A stretch of 64,000 nt of DNA from Cymbidium sinense (Eukaryota; Streptophyta; Magnoliopsida; Asparagales; Orchidaceae). Location of the stretch: contig CM038228.1 of assembly GCA_021442155.1 (NCBI GenBank), positions 82,093,095 to 82,157,094 of the forward strand, in the 5' to 3' direction. Numbering within the stretch: the stretch's first letter is position 1; every line of letters begins with the position of its first letter. Below, piece after piece: positions 1 through 12,647 of this stretch. Below the pieces are notes generated by a model. That model made no database searches and was not told the origin of the DNA. It worked only from the letters and a program-made list of their open reading frames with translations. A program made the translations under genes and the position numbers.

Positions 1-147
1 AGGAGTCCTTATTAGGTGATTAGGTTCATTTAATGGTGATGCTTCTATCTTTTGAAATAGTACATCATACCTCAATATCATACCCGGTCACTTCAATAAG
101 TATCCCTTATAATCTATGTGGTGATACATCCAAAAATAAACACAACA
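1..147 (+). repeat. 3' end of the 5' LTR (partial)
   Basis: Matches 11393-11532 along its length with scattered substitutions and small indels. It ends in CACAACA, so a CA terminus at 146-147 is likely. The left part of the LTR is outside the window. Confidence 0.5.
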
Positions 148-155
148 AATTTTTC

Positions 156-173
156 TGGCAACTCCACTAGGAA
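156..173 (+). promoter_or_regulatory. Primer-binding-site-like sequence
   Basis: TGGCAACTCCACTAGGAA lies 8 bases after the putative LTR end. From memory it resembles the TGGCGACTCCACTGGGGA type of primer site that follows the 5' LTR of many plant Ty3/gypsy Tat-like elements. I have not matched it to a specific tRNA. Confidence 0.4.
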
Positions 174-622
174 TGGTTCCTCTCTCCATCTTTAGTAGAC
201 AATTATTATCTCCAAGCATCGATAGTGAACTTATATTTTATATAGGCCTAAGTCTATCTTTCTTTCCATTGGCACTTAGCTTATTTCATCCTTAAGCAAA
301 GCTAGCCAACATCCTTTAGGTTTTAGGACCTCACTTTATTTAGGTCTTAAAACCCCTAATGGGTCCCCCAATAGGTAAAAATAAATTAACTAATGAAATG
401 AGATGACTAAACTTAGAACCTTTTACCACTAGCTTAGTGAGGTAAGGTTCATCTCGTATTCAAGAAAACTTCAATAAAATTCAAACTAAACAAGTAAAGT
501 CTTTTACAAAATTTTTCAAAAGCACTCTTTCTAAATAAAATCATTTTGAAATGCACTTCACATAACATAAGGTTTGCAAAATATAAGCTTTCAAGTCTCT
601 TTTCAAATAATAAAGATAATCA

Positions 623-1687
623 ATCCTCATTTAACTTACTTAAATTTTTTAAATGAGGATCTTTTTCAAAAATCAAAATTAAATATGCATCATCAAAATT
701 CTTTTCAATGAATTTTCAAAAGCACATTTTTCAAAATAAAATCAATCAATCAACTAACTCTATTTAGCATACCCAAATTTATTAAATGAGAGTTCCTCAA
801 AAGATTTGAAACCTCTTTTTTAACAAAATTAACCAACCCCATTTAACATACCTAAATTTGTTAAATGGAGTTTCATTTTTAAAATCAAAATAAAATTAAA
901 AGTTGACATATCATTAAACCTCACTTAACATACCCAAATTTGTTAAGTGAGAGTTCCTCTTTTCAAAAAGCAAATATCACACACAAAATCAAGACATGTT
1001 TGAACTCCATTTGACATATCCAAATTTGCCAAATAAAAGTGATATTTAGAAAATCAAAACAAATTGAATTCTATTTAACATACCTATATTTGTTAAGTAG
1101 AGTTCCCCTTTTCCAAAATCTTGAAAATCAAAACACATTTGAACTCCATTTAACATACCTAAAAATTTTAAATAGGAATTCCATCATCAAATAACACATG
1201 AAATAAATTAAACTCTATTTAACATACCCACATTTATTAAATAAGAGTTTCCCTTTTCTTTTTCAAAATAAAATATCAAACACATTTGGGTTTTACTTAG
1301 CATACCTAAATTTGCTAAATAAAGATCCCATTCTCAAATCAAATTAATTAAAATCAAATCAAACAAATCAAAATATATGACAAACATCATTGCAAACAAA
1401 AATTCTTTCAAAATTTATTTTCAAATATACATATGAATCTCATTTAGCATACCTAAATTTTCTAAATAAAGGTTTCAAAATCAAAATTTTAAACAAAGGA
1501 TAAAGCAAAAATAAATTCACCTCCAAAGTCTCTCCAAATGAATGAACCCCATCCAACAAACCAAATTTGTTGGATATGGGTTCCAAATCAAAATCAAACT
1601 TCATGGCAAAGTCTCTCCTCAAACATCAAAATCTCTCCAATTCAATGAACCCCACTTAGCATACCTAAATTTGTAAAGTGTGGGTTC
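623..1687. repeat. Array of about 12 palindromic (hairpin-forming) repeats
   Basis: Imperfect repeats of about 40 bases are separated by 25-110 bases of AT-rich spacer. Their positions are 623-660, 756-794, 837-873, 917-955, 1001-1041, 1066-1105, 1141-1182, 1210-1252, 1288-1330, 1435-1476, 1545-1584 and 1647-1687. Each has a left arm such as CTCCATTTAACA, a loop close to TACCTAAATT and a right arm such as TGTTAAATGGAG. Several repeats differ in both arms at once so that pairing is kept, for example CTCACTTAACA with TGTTAAGTGAG, and ATCCAACA with TGTTGGAT. The array sits in the 5' interior of the LARD-like element. Its function is unknown. Confidence 0.8.
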
Positions 1688-1799
1688 AAATTTCAAAATC
1701 AAAGAATCAATGATTGAAGGCAATTATTAAAGAAAGGGTCTGATTCAGTTTTATTTTCAATAAATGCAGATATAACAGTTAGTCCTTTATTCCCTTCTT

Positions 1800-3130
1800 C
1801 AGTCAATCTTTTAACATGTCTTCCAGAAAGATGATCTTCTCCTTCCCGATCGATGTGGATTTGGCCTTGATCGTAATACTCACCCACCACACCACGCCAT
1901 CCGCCCATCGTGGCTTTGAGATCGTCCGAGTTACCTGTGAGGGGCCAGCCCTCATGACCGTCAGTAAGGAGGAGGTGGTAGGGCAGAAGCCACTTCTTAG
2001 TTTTGACATTCCATTTGAATCAGAGTTTCCCTCACTGAAGAGGAAGGCCATTGAGGTTCCTACGATAGTGTCAATATCAGTTTAGTCCATTTCAGTGAGG
2101 TTTGTAATTTCGCCGCTTATGACAAAGGTTTATCGCTCGGTGTTGTTGCCTGCCCTGGGGTCGGCACCTTCTCACTAGTTTTCCCCACTTTGAAGGGGAA
2201 GGCTATGTTGGCCTCGAGATAGTCTCCCCTACATTTGAAGTAAATTCCAGCTCTTACTCTGCCCTGCTCACCGGCACTCAGCATTGTAAATAAGTACAAG
2301 AAGATCAAGTAGCATCATGAGCGAGCAGCTAGAGTGGTAGACTCCATTTCTCACATTGTTGACGAGGGTTCTCCCTATGAGGCCTCTCCGCCTTGAGTAG
2401 CATTTCACCCCTTCTACCACCTGATGGAGAGAAGGATTATAGAGAATTGCCGCATCGCTCCACCACCAAATTAATCCACCTGGTGGGAGAGGATGAAACT
2501 CTATGCCTGGTTTAGACGCTTCTTCACTGTGCTGGCATCCCACCTAACGCTAGAGTCGCACATTGTTGATCTAAGCGTCCCCGATCCTGATGAGTGACAA
2601 AGGATCAAATCCATAAGAAGAGAGCCACTAATGCTCGAGTTACAGCCTAAGCAGGCAAGAATGAGAGGACGAGGTATGCTATACTAGCGATCATAGCAAT
2701 ACGTAACTGAACGAAGTACAGAACTGTGATCACACCAATAGCATCATCCTTATGGGCACTACCAGTCGCAAGAGGAGAGCTCCAGTGGAGAGGCAGTCAG
2801 TGTCTCCACCATTACATTGCTCCACTCATCGCCTGCCATCACCTATCCAAGTCCCTCCTTCCACAGTTTCTATCAATGTTAAAAAGTTTGCATCCGGGGA
2901 GAGGACATCCCCATTAATGATCCAGCTACGAACTAAGGATCCCACTCCATCTATTCCACCAGCTGAGGTGAGATCACACTCTCACATTCGACCTCCCACT
3001 TCAGCCGTGGTCAAGAGGGAGTGGCGACCTAAAAGTGTCATGATCGTGCCACCACCACAGCCATTAGCAATAGTAGAGGAAAGAGGAGATACTAGTACAG
3101 TCATGTTGACCTCATTTTTGGAATGAGTTA
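1800..3130 (+). pseudogene. Decayed coding-like block, unrecognised
   Basis: Base composition becomes more balanced here than in the flanking AT-rich DNA. Open stretches on the + strand (1816-2085 and 2752-3126, with fragments between them) read as fairly ordinary protein sequence broken by stops and frame changes. A middle fragment around 2480-2580 reads like an alpha-helical gag-type segment (KLYAWFRRFF...). I recognise no domain. The most likely explanation is a remnant of a gag-like or captured coding region inside the LARD-like element. It is not an intact gene. Confidence 0.35.
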
Positions 3131-4554
3131 TCAACTTCTTCATCATAGATCTAGGACTCTTATAGACACTAAGAGCTTCTTAGTCTTAAGACACTTCTAG
3201 TGATTAGGTGAACACTTAATCTAAGCTTAGAGACTTAGAAGGGTTAATCATAGGATTAGGTCATGCCTTAGGGACTTAGGAAAATCACATATCCTATAGC
3301 TTAAACTCAATCCATGTACACCTTCTTAAATTCAATTAAAATTCAAATTTTCAACCAAACCTCAAATTCCAATTTATATTCCAAATCCAAATCAAAATTC
3401 CAAATTATTTGGTTGAAATCCATGGTCAAACTCAAATTCAAAACCATTCCTAAGCCTTTTGATTTCATCCTATGAACTTAACCTTAATTAAATCCAAATC
3501 AATCCCAATTTATTTGATTTCTTTAAATATCAATTCAATCTTTCAATCAAACTGTCAAATTCTAATTCAAATCCTTCAAATGATTTAATCTCATGATCGA
3601 ATCCAAACTCAACCAAATTTCCTTCTAAGCCCTTTTGGCCAACATCCATGAGCTTAGTCAAATGCTTCAAATCACTCCAAACTCACGTGACTTTCTCATG
3701 AATTATTTATAACTTCATTTCTATTCCCAAATATAAATGAAATATAAATTCAAATAGCTAAAACTAGATTCAAAATCAAATCAAAATCTAATTTATACCC
3801 TTTTAAGCCAATTCCTTGAACTTGGCCAAATCCTATCCAAATCAAATAAAATTAATGGATTTTCTCTTGAATCAATCATTTGTTCAATCATCTATCCAAA
3901 TATAAATGAAACCTACAATCATCAAATCAAATCAAATCAAAATCAACTCAAGTCCAACCCAACCTAGCCCATTTGACTTGAAATATTCAAATGATCCAAA
4001 AGTCATTTAAACTCAAACCAATTATAATTGAATTTATATGTCAATCTCAAATCCATATATAAACTGAACTAAATCAAACTCAACCCAAAATCAAGCCAAC
4101 TAAACCCAATTCACTCACTTGATCCAAAGTGACCAATTTGACATATTTGAACTAAAATCTAATTCTAGCCAAACCAAAGTGAATTAAGCCAATCCAAACT
4201 TCATGGCATGATTGTTGATCATTCTAGGTTGACCAATTATCATAAATAGGTCAAAGCAAGTCAACATAATCCTTTGACCAAGCCAACCCTTTAACCCATA
4301 TGAACCTAAACTAATCAAATTGTAACCTAAGTCAAATCCCTTGAAACTAATGACTGATACACATCCAAAATCAACATTTGAATATGACTTGACCTTCAAT
4401 TGAGCCAAACCTAACCCAATTAGTTCTCTTCACCCAAGTTAACCCAAATTGACCTAAGTGGCCAAAATGGGTCAAATATTAATATAAACTAAATTGATTG
4501 CAACCAATGACTCAAGTTCATTCTAAATTGAACTCGACCAAAGCCTCAATTGAG
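3131..4554. other. C/A-rich low-complexity tract, no gene
   Basis: Long runs of words such as CAAATCAAA, CCAAACTCAA and GACCCAAATGA on the + strand; the G-poor strand bias is strong. No reading frame or RNA gene is visible. It is part of the interior of the LARD-like element. Confidence 0.6.
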
Positions 4555-6284
4555 CCCAATTGACCCACTAGACCCAAATGACCTATTGAACCCAACTTGA
4601 CCTAAAGGGTCAAACTAACCTAAAACCCAATCAGATTCAAATTGAAGTCAACCAAAGCTCACAACATATCTTAAATGATCAACCAAACTCAAACCAATTC
4701 ATGACTCAAGCTAATTTGGTCAATTGGGTCAAATTGGTCAACTTGACCCATTTGACCCAAATGAACTCAAATGAACCAAAATAAAATCTAAATCAAATTG
4801 AACCAAACCAATGACACCAATACACTCCAAATGATCGTATGAGCTTGACATAACCTTTGGTTTGATTTAATTTTACCAATTGGTCAACTTGATCCAACCT
4901 AACCTAATTTGACCTAAATCAATTAAATTGAGCCAAATCAAACCAAATGAACTCTAAATCACTTAAAATTTTGGTTAACACACTTTTGACTCATTTCAAA
5001 TCTTTCCAAATCAAATCTAATGCTAAATGACCATCTTACCCTTGGACTAAGGGTATCACATGAGGAAAATCACTCATGTAAGTGATCATTTTTATTTCTT
5101 GACCACTTGGCACTCTCCCATTGGTCCACCTAGGCTCCTAAGACACTACCCAACTTGACCCAAGGGTGGTTGGGTCTGCAATGACCCATGGGGAGGTGAA
5201 ATCATCTCAACTCTCCTATTGGAGCATTTGAAATCACCAAGGACATGCACTACCTTCCTTGGTAGCCACCTCCAAACCCTCACCCAACCAAACTGAGTCA
5301 CCTCATCCACTCAAGGACCTCTACAACCCTTTGAGGTGGACAAATGATCAAGAAGAAGCCAAACTATCCCAAGCCATTCGATCTAAGGAAAGAGGGGTAT
5401 ACCCTCCAAACCTCCCTCCCCCAATTGACCCACTAGACCCAAATGACCTATTGAACCCAACTTGACCTAAAGGGTCAAACTAACTTAAAATCCAATCAGA
5501 TTCAAATTGAAGTCAACCAAAGCTCACAACATATCTTAAATGATCAACCAAACTCAAACCAATTCATGACTCAAGCTAATTTGGTCAATTGGGTCAAATT
5601 GGTCAACTTGACCCATTTGACCCAAATGAACTCAAATGAACCAAAATAAAATCTAAATCAAATTGAACCAAACCAATGACACCAATACACTTCAAATGAT
5701 CGTATAAACTTGACACAACCTTTGATTTGATTTAATTTTACCAATTGGTCAACTTGATCCAACCTAACCCAATTTGACCTAAATTAATCAAATTGAGCCA
5801 AATCAAACTAAATGAACTCTAAATCACTTGAAATTTGGGCTAACACACTTTAGACTCATTTCAAATCTTTCCAAATCAAATCTAATGCTAAATGACCATC
5901 TTATCCTTGGACTAAGGGTATCACATGAGGTAAATCACTCATGTAAGTGATCATTTTTATTCCTTGACCACTTGGCACTCTCCCATTGGTCCACCTAGGC
6001 TCCTAAGACACTACCCAACTTGGCCCAAGGGTGGTTGGGTCTGCAATGACCCATGGGGAGGTGAAATCACCTCAACTCTCCTATTGGAGCATTTGAAACC
6101 ACCAAGGACATGCACTACCTTCCTTGGTAGCCACCTCCAAACCCTCACCCAACCAAACCGAGTCACCTCATCCACTCAAGGACCTCCACAACCCTTTGAG
6201 GTGGATAAATGATCAAGAAGAAGCCAAACTATCCCAAGCCATTCGATCTAAGGAAGAGGGGTATACCTCCAAACTCATTTCCAC
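4555..6284. repeat. Tandem duplication, two copies of an 865-bp unit
   Basis: The unit at about 4555-5419 is repeated head to tail at about 5420-6284; for example TTGACCCACTAGACCCAAAT begins at 4560 and again at 5425. Differences are scattered single bases and short indels, so by eye the copies are well above 90% identical. The later part of each unit (from about 5095 and 5957) is more GC-balanced and holds short parallel open frames (5259-5465 and 6124-6321). These follow from the duplication and are not supported as genes. Confidence 0.9.
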
Positions 6285-8330
6285 TCAATCCACAAACTTG
6301 CATTTCTCAGAGACTCGCTAGAGACCTTTCCTAAGCTCCCAAGCCCATTTATCATTTCCCACTCTCGAATTCCTTCAAGTCGAAATAGGGGAGCCTCCCA
6401 TCGGATCCCATTTTCTTAAGGCATGATCAAAGTGCAATTAACTTTGCACACACTATCCTTGGAGATAGTCGAGAAAGAACTAATCGCCTCCAGAGCTTCA
6501 CGATGATCGAAGGGTGGACTTCGATCAACACTGACCACCTATGCCTCGTGAGTTGGCCTTCTGAGCTATCCACCTCAAATTGGAGCTTATGCTGATTAGT
6601 AGGGTCTCATCTCTACTAGACGAAGCTTCCTCAATCAGATTTGGCACTAGTCTTAAGCTCCGGTGAGGTATGCCATTGAAACCGAGATTAGAGTAAAAAT
6701 GTGTAGAAGCTTTTTAAAGAAAACTTGTATCTCGCACGATCTTAGCCATTGGATCCCTTCAGAACCTTCTTGCGAAGGTGTGGGATCGATTTGAGATCAA
6801 TCCGATCTTGGGTGAGCTCGAATCGATTGAAGGAAGACGGACAGTGTCCATCTTTCGTCAATCGATAAATGAGGGATCATGCACTGTCCGTTCCATGTGA
6901 TTGGAATGGATGATCATGATTAAATTCAATAAAATTATCCATTTCAATATTTTAGCACCACGGGATTAATCATGGTCGTCCGATCTTGGATCGGACAGTG
7001 TATGAGAAAGCGCGTCCCACCGCTAGCTAACTCATCATTGATGGTGACAATTTAAATAGCCAATCTCGCAATGCCATGTGGAAAGTGCACAGCATCAGCG
7101 CGCCATGTGGCGCCGACGGGATTAGGAGGTTAATTAGGCCTAATTAATGTATTTTAATTGGTGAAACTTCCTAAAATCATAACTAATTATAAAAAAAATC
7201 ATAAAAATATAAATAAATGCTCATTTTAAAGGTAGTTTAGTGGAGAATTCATTAAAAATACTCTTAATTAATTTTAAATAGTAATTAGAGCTTAATTAAG
7301 GTTTAATTGAGAATATAATTAGTTTAATTACTTTTTAATTACGTAAGTAATAAATCCTAAACTTGTGGGTTAATTCAATGGGATGACCTCTACCTCCCAT
7401 AATTTTCTTAGGGCTTGTTACTTAATTAATTAGAGAAATTGAGTAGTTAAGCTTTAATTACCCTCCTAAGTTAATTATTAATCACATGAGATAAAATCTT
7501 AATTAAGTGGTTAATCATCATCTAATAGGGAATGGACTAATGGAATGGTATTGAGGCTTCCTCCCCAATATGTTTCCCTAAGTTCATTTCTCTTTTTTGA
7601 ATTAATTAATCAAATGGTTTAATTAATAAATAGCTTAATTAATTAATGATCATGTTCAACTTGGTTTAAATTATAGTTAACCACTTGGGGAATTAAAACT
7701 AAAATATTAAAGTATAATTAATCATGTACTATTTTTCATGCATATCATATTTAATGTAACATATGAGAAAGGGTTTATTAATGGGTTTAATGCATATTAT
7801 AACCTAATTAACTCATAAAATCAACTTAATCATATTTCATTAAATCAATTTAATTAACAAATATGGGAATGGGTTAGGATCATCAAACCTTCTCTTACAT
7901 CCTTAAATCAAATCAAAACATGAAATTAAAAATAACATTAAGAAAGATTTAGTTTACCTTAAATGATTTTATTTGGTATGAATGTCCTTAGAAATTAACT
8001 TGATTAAATGAAATCATGTGTTTATATTTATTTATTCTTTTCCAATCATGTTAAATATTGTATGTCATTTGAAATCATGCATTCATATTTTCAAAGTTAA
8101 TTGAATCAAATGATTTTCCTTTATGCAAGCTTGCATGTGTTGGATTAATTTATAATATGTGTGGCTATTATCACTAATAAATTTAAATTATTTTTCTAAA
8201 GTTTATAAATCATTTACATTGATTAGAGTGATAGTAGTTATGAACATATATAGGTTTGCATGTTCTTATAGCTTAGACATATGAAGTAAAGCTCCTTAAT
8301 TCATATGTAGTTTTACGTGTATTTGAATGT
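6285..8330. other. Non-coding interior of the LARD-like element
   Basis: 6285-7130 is moderately GC-rich and contains short inverted motifs around CGATCTTGGATCGGACAGTG and related words at 6798-7000. 7131-8330 is very AT-rich with many TTAATTAA words. I see no protein family, RNA gene or terminal repeats. Confidence 0.5.
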
Positions 8331-8339
8331 TAATAAGTA

Positions 8340-8980
8340 TATAGTCTAGACATCCAGGGAACACGAGGCTTTAGCTAGCTACAATGAGGTCATTTGATTA
8401 CCTCACTTCTCTAAGTGACATATACTTATTTGATTTCATTTACATGTGTTCCTATATTATAACTTGGATAAAACTTTACTCCATATGTATATATGTTTAA
8501 ATCAAATAAAAATATAATCTTTGCATGATTTTTCTTACTTTACTTATATATACATCCATATGTATTTGGGAAAAGCAAGTGTGTAGTCTAGACATCCCAG
8601 GAATGAGAGGTTTTAAGTAGCCTCAAGGAGGTCATTTGATTTTCTCACTTCCCTGGTTAATAATGACATGTACTAACTTATGTCTCTTATACATATGTGT
8701 GTGTGTGTGTTTAATTATGAAATTAGAACTCCTTTTTCTTTTATCAAAGATACATGCATCCATAATTGGCTAAGTGATTGAATTAGTTGGTCATGAGATT
8801 TGGAGCTTTCTTTCTTACATTCATGCATACAAATTTACATATGTTTGAATGCAAACGGGTATATAGTTTGGACATCCCGGGAATATGAGGCTTTAGTTAG
8901 CCTCAAGGAGGTCATTTGATTACCTCACTTCCATGGTTAACAATGACACGTAGCTATTTAATTTCATCCATATGTATTTC
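8340..8980. repeat. Three ~130-bp direct repeats
   Basis: Copies start near 8340, 8582 and 8860. Each carries TAGTCTAGACATCC or a close variant, then a GAGGCTTTAG...AGCCTCAAGGAGGTCATTTGATT block, then CTCACTTCC and a short AT-rich tail. The spacings of about 241 and 278 are unequal because the spacers differ. Each copy contains a short palindrome (GAGGCTTTAGTTAGCCTC type). It lies within the LARD-like interior; no coding potential. Confidence 0.8.
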
Positions 8981-11392
8981 TGTATAAGAATTTAGATAGA
9001 GCTTTAAACTAATATGATTAAATAATTCAATCACACAAAATGATATAAACTTCACATACATATACATTATCATTTAAGTGTGCTAAAAACATATTATATG
9101 TATAGATACACTTAGAATTAAAGCATATGCATGTTACATGTGATAGAAAAGAATGATTTAACATATGTCATATGATAGTAATTCAATTAAATTAATCTTA
9201 AGATGTATTTCACATTGGATAGAATTATTTAAAGTGAATCTAAACTTAGGATTAATTTAAAATGTGTAATATGCCATTCACTAAAGAGAACTAAATCAAA
9301 TTATTATGCTTTAGAAAGTGACATAAGTTAGGGATGAAAAGGGTAATCCTATTTCTTCTTTTTACAACGCTTAGTTGTTAAGTGTAATCAAATAAAATTA
9401 AAGAAAACACAAATTAAAATTCTCAAATCAACCCTTCATGTTAAATTAAATATTTCTACACTTAGAGAACTATAACTCTAATGCCTAGGAAGATATACCA
9501 CACAAGCTTTAACATGCACATTAGAATTAAGTTATCACTTCTAATTCTATGTTAGGACGATGCATGATGTGATGTATGTTTCATTTTATGATATTTTATT
9601 TTAGACTGGATGTGAGGGTGTATGCTTCAGACTGGATGTTAGGCCGTTGTTATCCTAATATTATTTTTTACTGGGGATTGTGCTTAAGGGGTTGCTTAAA
9701 AATAAATATAAATGCTCTCTTTGTAGGTTGCTTAAACCACTAAGCATAATCCAAGTAATAACAAGTGGGCTTTGTTACCCATATGTAGGGAGCTAAGTCC
9801 AAATTATATATATAACTACTTGGGATTTTATGCGTGTCTAGCTAACCTCTATTTTACAGGTGTAGTTAGATTTACTTTTCTTACTTTTAATATGATTTTA
9901 TATTAGGAATTAGGATTAGTGATATGGGGTTTAAAATGAGCATTAGCCATAAGGCTTTGTCCTGGGTATCATGTGATGCCTTGAAACCTACTAAATCAAA
10001 GAAGCAAGGAGGAAAGAAATGAAGACATGAAGAATGAAGAAAGAAGACCCCCATATAATTTATAAATTATAACTATTATTTTGTAATTTTGGGTTGTATA
10101 AGGGTAGAGCTCGGCTAGTCATCTTTTTTTTTTGGGTTGTACGGCAGTACCCGACTATACTAGCCTGTTATACTTTTGTGGTAGCTATGAAAATGTTTGA
10201 TGATTTATTTAGTTTGTGCATCATAAATAATTTATTTTTTCATAGTTTCTTATGATTGATGATTTAATGTGTGGCCTAGATGTGATTAGGATTTTAGGAT
10301 AAAAATAAATTTTCTACCTAACTACAACTTATAACTAAAGTTTTAAATAATTCATAACTTCACCATAAAGCCTAGGCATCAAATAAGATAATTAAAAGAT
10401 TTAGCAACTCTTAGCTGAATGGTTGAATGTTTCATAACATGCATATCGCTCTTGAAAATCGGAGATTTCCATCCTTGCACAAAAGGGGAATGCTTGACTT
10501 GTGAAGGCATCTCTTGTCGTGAAAAACACCCTTTTCTCACTGATTTAGCCAACAATCTTATTTCATCATGCATATATGCATCAAAATCCAAAAGCATTTG
10601 TCAAAATGAAGTGTCAAAATTAAATAAAACTTGAAAGATTTTTGCATTATATTAAGTCATATGCTTATACCACTCATGCTCTAATCTCTTAGGAGTGGGT
10701 TTGGGACTTTAGTCTCTTTCCAAATAAATAACAGCCCAATTATCTTACAATTTCATCGATGACTATATAAAATTGTAGTAGGAGTTAGGCACTGGTTGTA
10801 AACTGCGTCGGTTTATCCTTTTTTTGTGGAGGTAAACCTTATGCCCATCTTTGCTTAGATTTAGGTCGTGCTTTAGCTTATGCTAAAACTCCCTAGACTT
10901 AGGATATAAGGTAGCTATTTTCTTCGGGTTATAGGCATAAGTCCTCACCTCTTAGGCATTTTCACAGCCCTATGTTGATGGATTATAAGCCCTAACAATC
11001 TAATAAAATTCAACTCAAATAAATAAATCTCTTCATTTTCAAATATATAAAGCTCAATCATAAGATAGATTAGAATGCTCACTAGGTTTCCTAATATCAT
11101 GAGCATTTCTTTTTTCTCCCTTTAGATTCCAAAAATAAGTCTTCTTTTGAACTTTTCCAATTGATTTTCTAAACATGACTAATCCTTTGATAGTCTAATA
11201 TTGAAATCTTTGGAGATAATAATTATTTACTTTAATTGAGAGTATTCTTAAGGAATTTACTTTCCTTAGGATGTAATTCACTATGGAGGCTTGCATAGAA
11301 CTTTAGAACCCGGTTTAATATAAACTCTACTTTATTTATCCATATAAAGTAGGGAAAAAATCTCTTCTATATTCGAAGACCCATCATGCCTT
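8981..11392. other. 3' interior and probable upstream part of the 3' LTR
   Basis: AT-rich, no coding sequence recognised. A purine-rich stretch at about 10000-10050 (AAGGAGGAAAGAAATGAAG) is a possible polypurine tract, which would put the 3' LTR start shortly after it. Because only the end of the 5' LTR is in the window, that boundary cannot be confirmed. Confidence 0.35.
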
Positions 11393-11532
11393 AGGAGTCC
11401 TAATTAGGTGATTGGCTCCACTAAAGGATGATGCCTCTATCTTTTAAGATAGTACATCATACCTCAATATCATATCCTCTCAAAAAAGTACCTACGATGC
11501 ATGGTCCCCTACATCCAAAAATAAACACTACA
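11393..11532 (+). repeat. 3' end of the 3' LTR
   Basis: Homologous to 1-147 from AGGAGTCCTAATTAGGTGATT-type sequence to the CACTACA end. Similarity stops after 11532, as expected at the element's outer edge. Confidence 0.5.
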
Positions 11533-12647
11533 ACATCATTTAATTCAAATTCAATGTATTTTGAATTCATCAAATTTGGACAAATTTCAAATGCAAAGTT
11601 AAACCGCCCACCATGACCACCCTTGTCACTGACCGCTAACCACAATTATCACATGCACTCAATAGGCACTGCCATTGTAGCTGCTTGCCACCATTGCTGA
11701 CATATCACCAATATTTTAATTTTATATTACTTAAATTTACAAAACAAATAATAAGTAAACTCGACATTTGTGGTATTTTCAATCAAATAATCTAAACGTA
11801 ATCCAAATATTTTAGTTCTATTTTATATTGTTTTCTTTACACTATATTTCAAGTTTAGTCAACCAAGTAGCCCTTAATGATAGTTCTTGAGGTAATCTTA
11901 ATGTGATTAAAAATTTCTTGTCCTTGGATACTCCACAACTATTAATATTAGTTAAGTTTCATTAAGCATGCATGCGATACATACATACATATATATGTGT
12001 GTGTGTATATATATATAAACACATATATACATATCCTTGATATACATATTTTTCTAATATATATCTATAAGTTCTCATGATATTCGAACATATACCTTTT
12101 TAAACTTCATTTAATTTATTTACAAATAAATTATATATGATTAAATTAAAAAATTTACGGATTTATTTTACAGTAGTTTTATTTCTAGCTTGATTTAAGA
12201 AATAACCAAGGTGGAAAACAATGCACTTATTTCAATTAACCAATATTTTTAATGCCTCTTTATTCATATATAATTGATTGAGAGCCTACATTATATAGGA
12301 CCTTTAAGTTGAGTATTGGATCTCAAATAAATTTTGAGTTTAATATTATTTAATTTGAGTTAAGTAACTTGTATTTATTGAAGGATAATCATACTCTTTT
12401 TCATTATAGGCAATTTCATTGATATTAAATAATTTTTTTATTGAAGTATAATCATACATTCTTAGAAATCTTTTAAGTTACCCATCTCACCTTTATTTTG
12501 TATATCTCTTTTTAATGATCATAATAAAATATCAATAAAATAATATGTTTTCTTTATTTTGAAGTGCTACATGAGTTCCTAGAAATTAAAACAAGATTTA
12601 TGTTTATGCACATTGCCTTAGAATAAAATAATAGCTCTTATTCAAAT
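11533..12647. other. AT-rich intergenic DNA
   Basis: No gene or recognisable element. It contains a short alternating TA/TG microsatellite-like stretch around 11978-12035. Confidence 0.6.

Larger units (their letters stand above)
1..11532 (+). mobile_element. Candidate large non-autonomous LTR retroelement (LARD-like), 5' LTR cut by window edge
   Basis: Positions 1-147 and 11393-11532 are clearly homologous; both begin with AGGAGTCCT and end in AAATAAACAC followed by (A/T)ACA, as LTR 3' ends would. Just after position 147 lies a primer-binding-like sequence (156-173). The intervening ~11 kb shows no reverse transcriptase, integrase or protease in any frame. It consists of AT-rich tracts, repeat arrays and one decayed coding-like block. 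An LTR pair around a long non-coding interior is the definition of a LARD. The left target duplication and most of the 5' LTR lie outside the window, so neither LTR length nor an insertion footprint can be shown. The alternative is two related repeats that merely lie 11 kb apart. Confidence 0.5.

Noticed and set aside
623..1687. CRISPR-like array
   Set aside because: Repeats are imperfect and palindromic over their whole length, spacers are not uniform, and this is a plant nuclear sequence.
1816..3126. Possible host genes at 1816-2085 and 2752-3126
   Set aside because: Short frames with no recognised domain, no splice-compatible continuation and a position inside a repeat element. Kept only as a decayed coding-like block.
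10379..10634. Overlapping 71-72 codon frames on both strands
   Set aside because: Mutual shadows in AT-rich DNA of the LARD-like element, with no domain or codon-use support.
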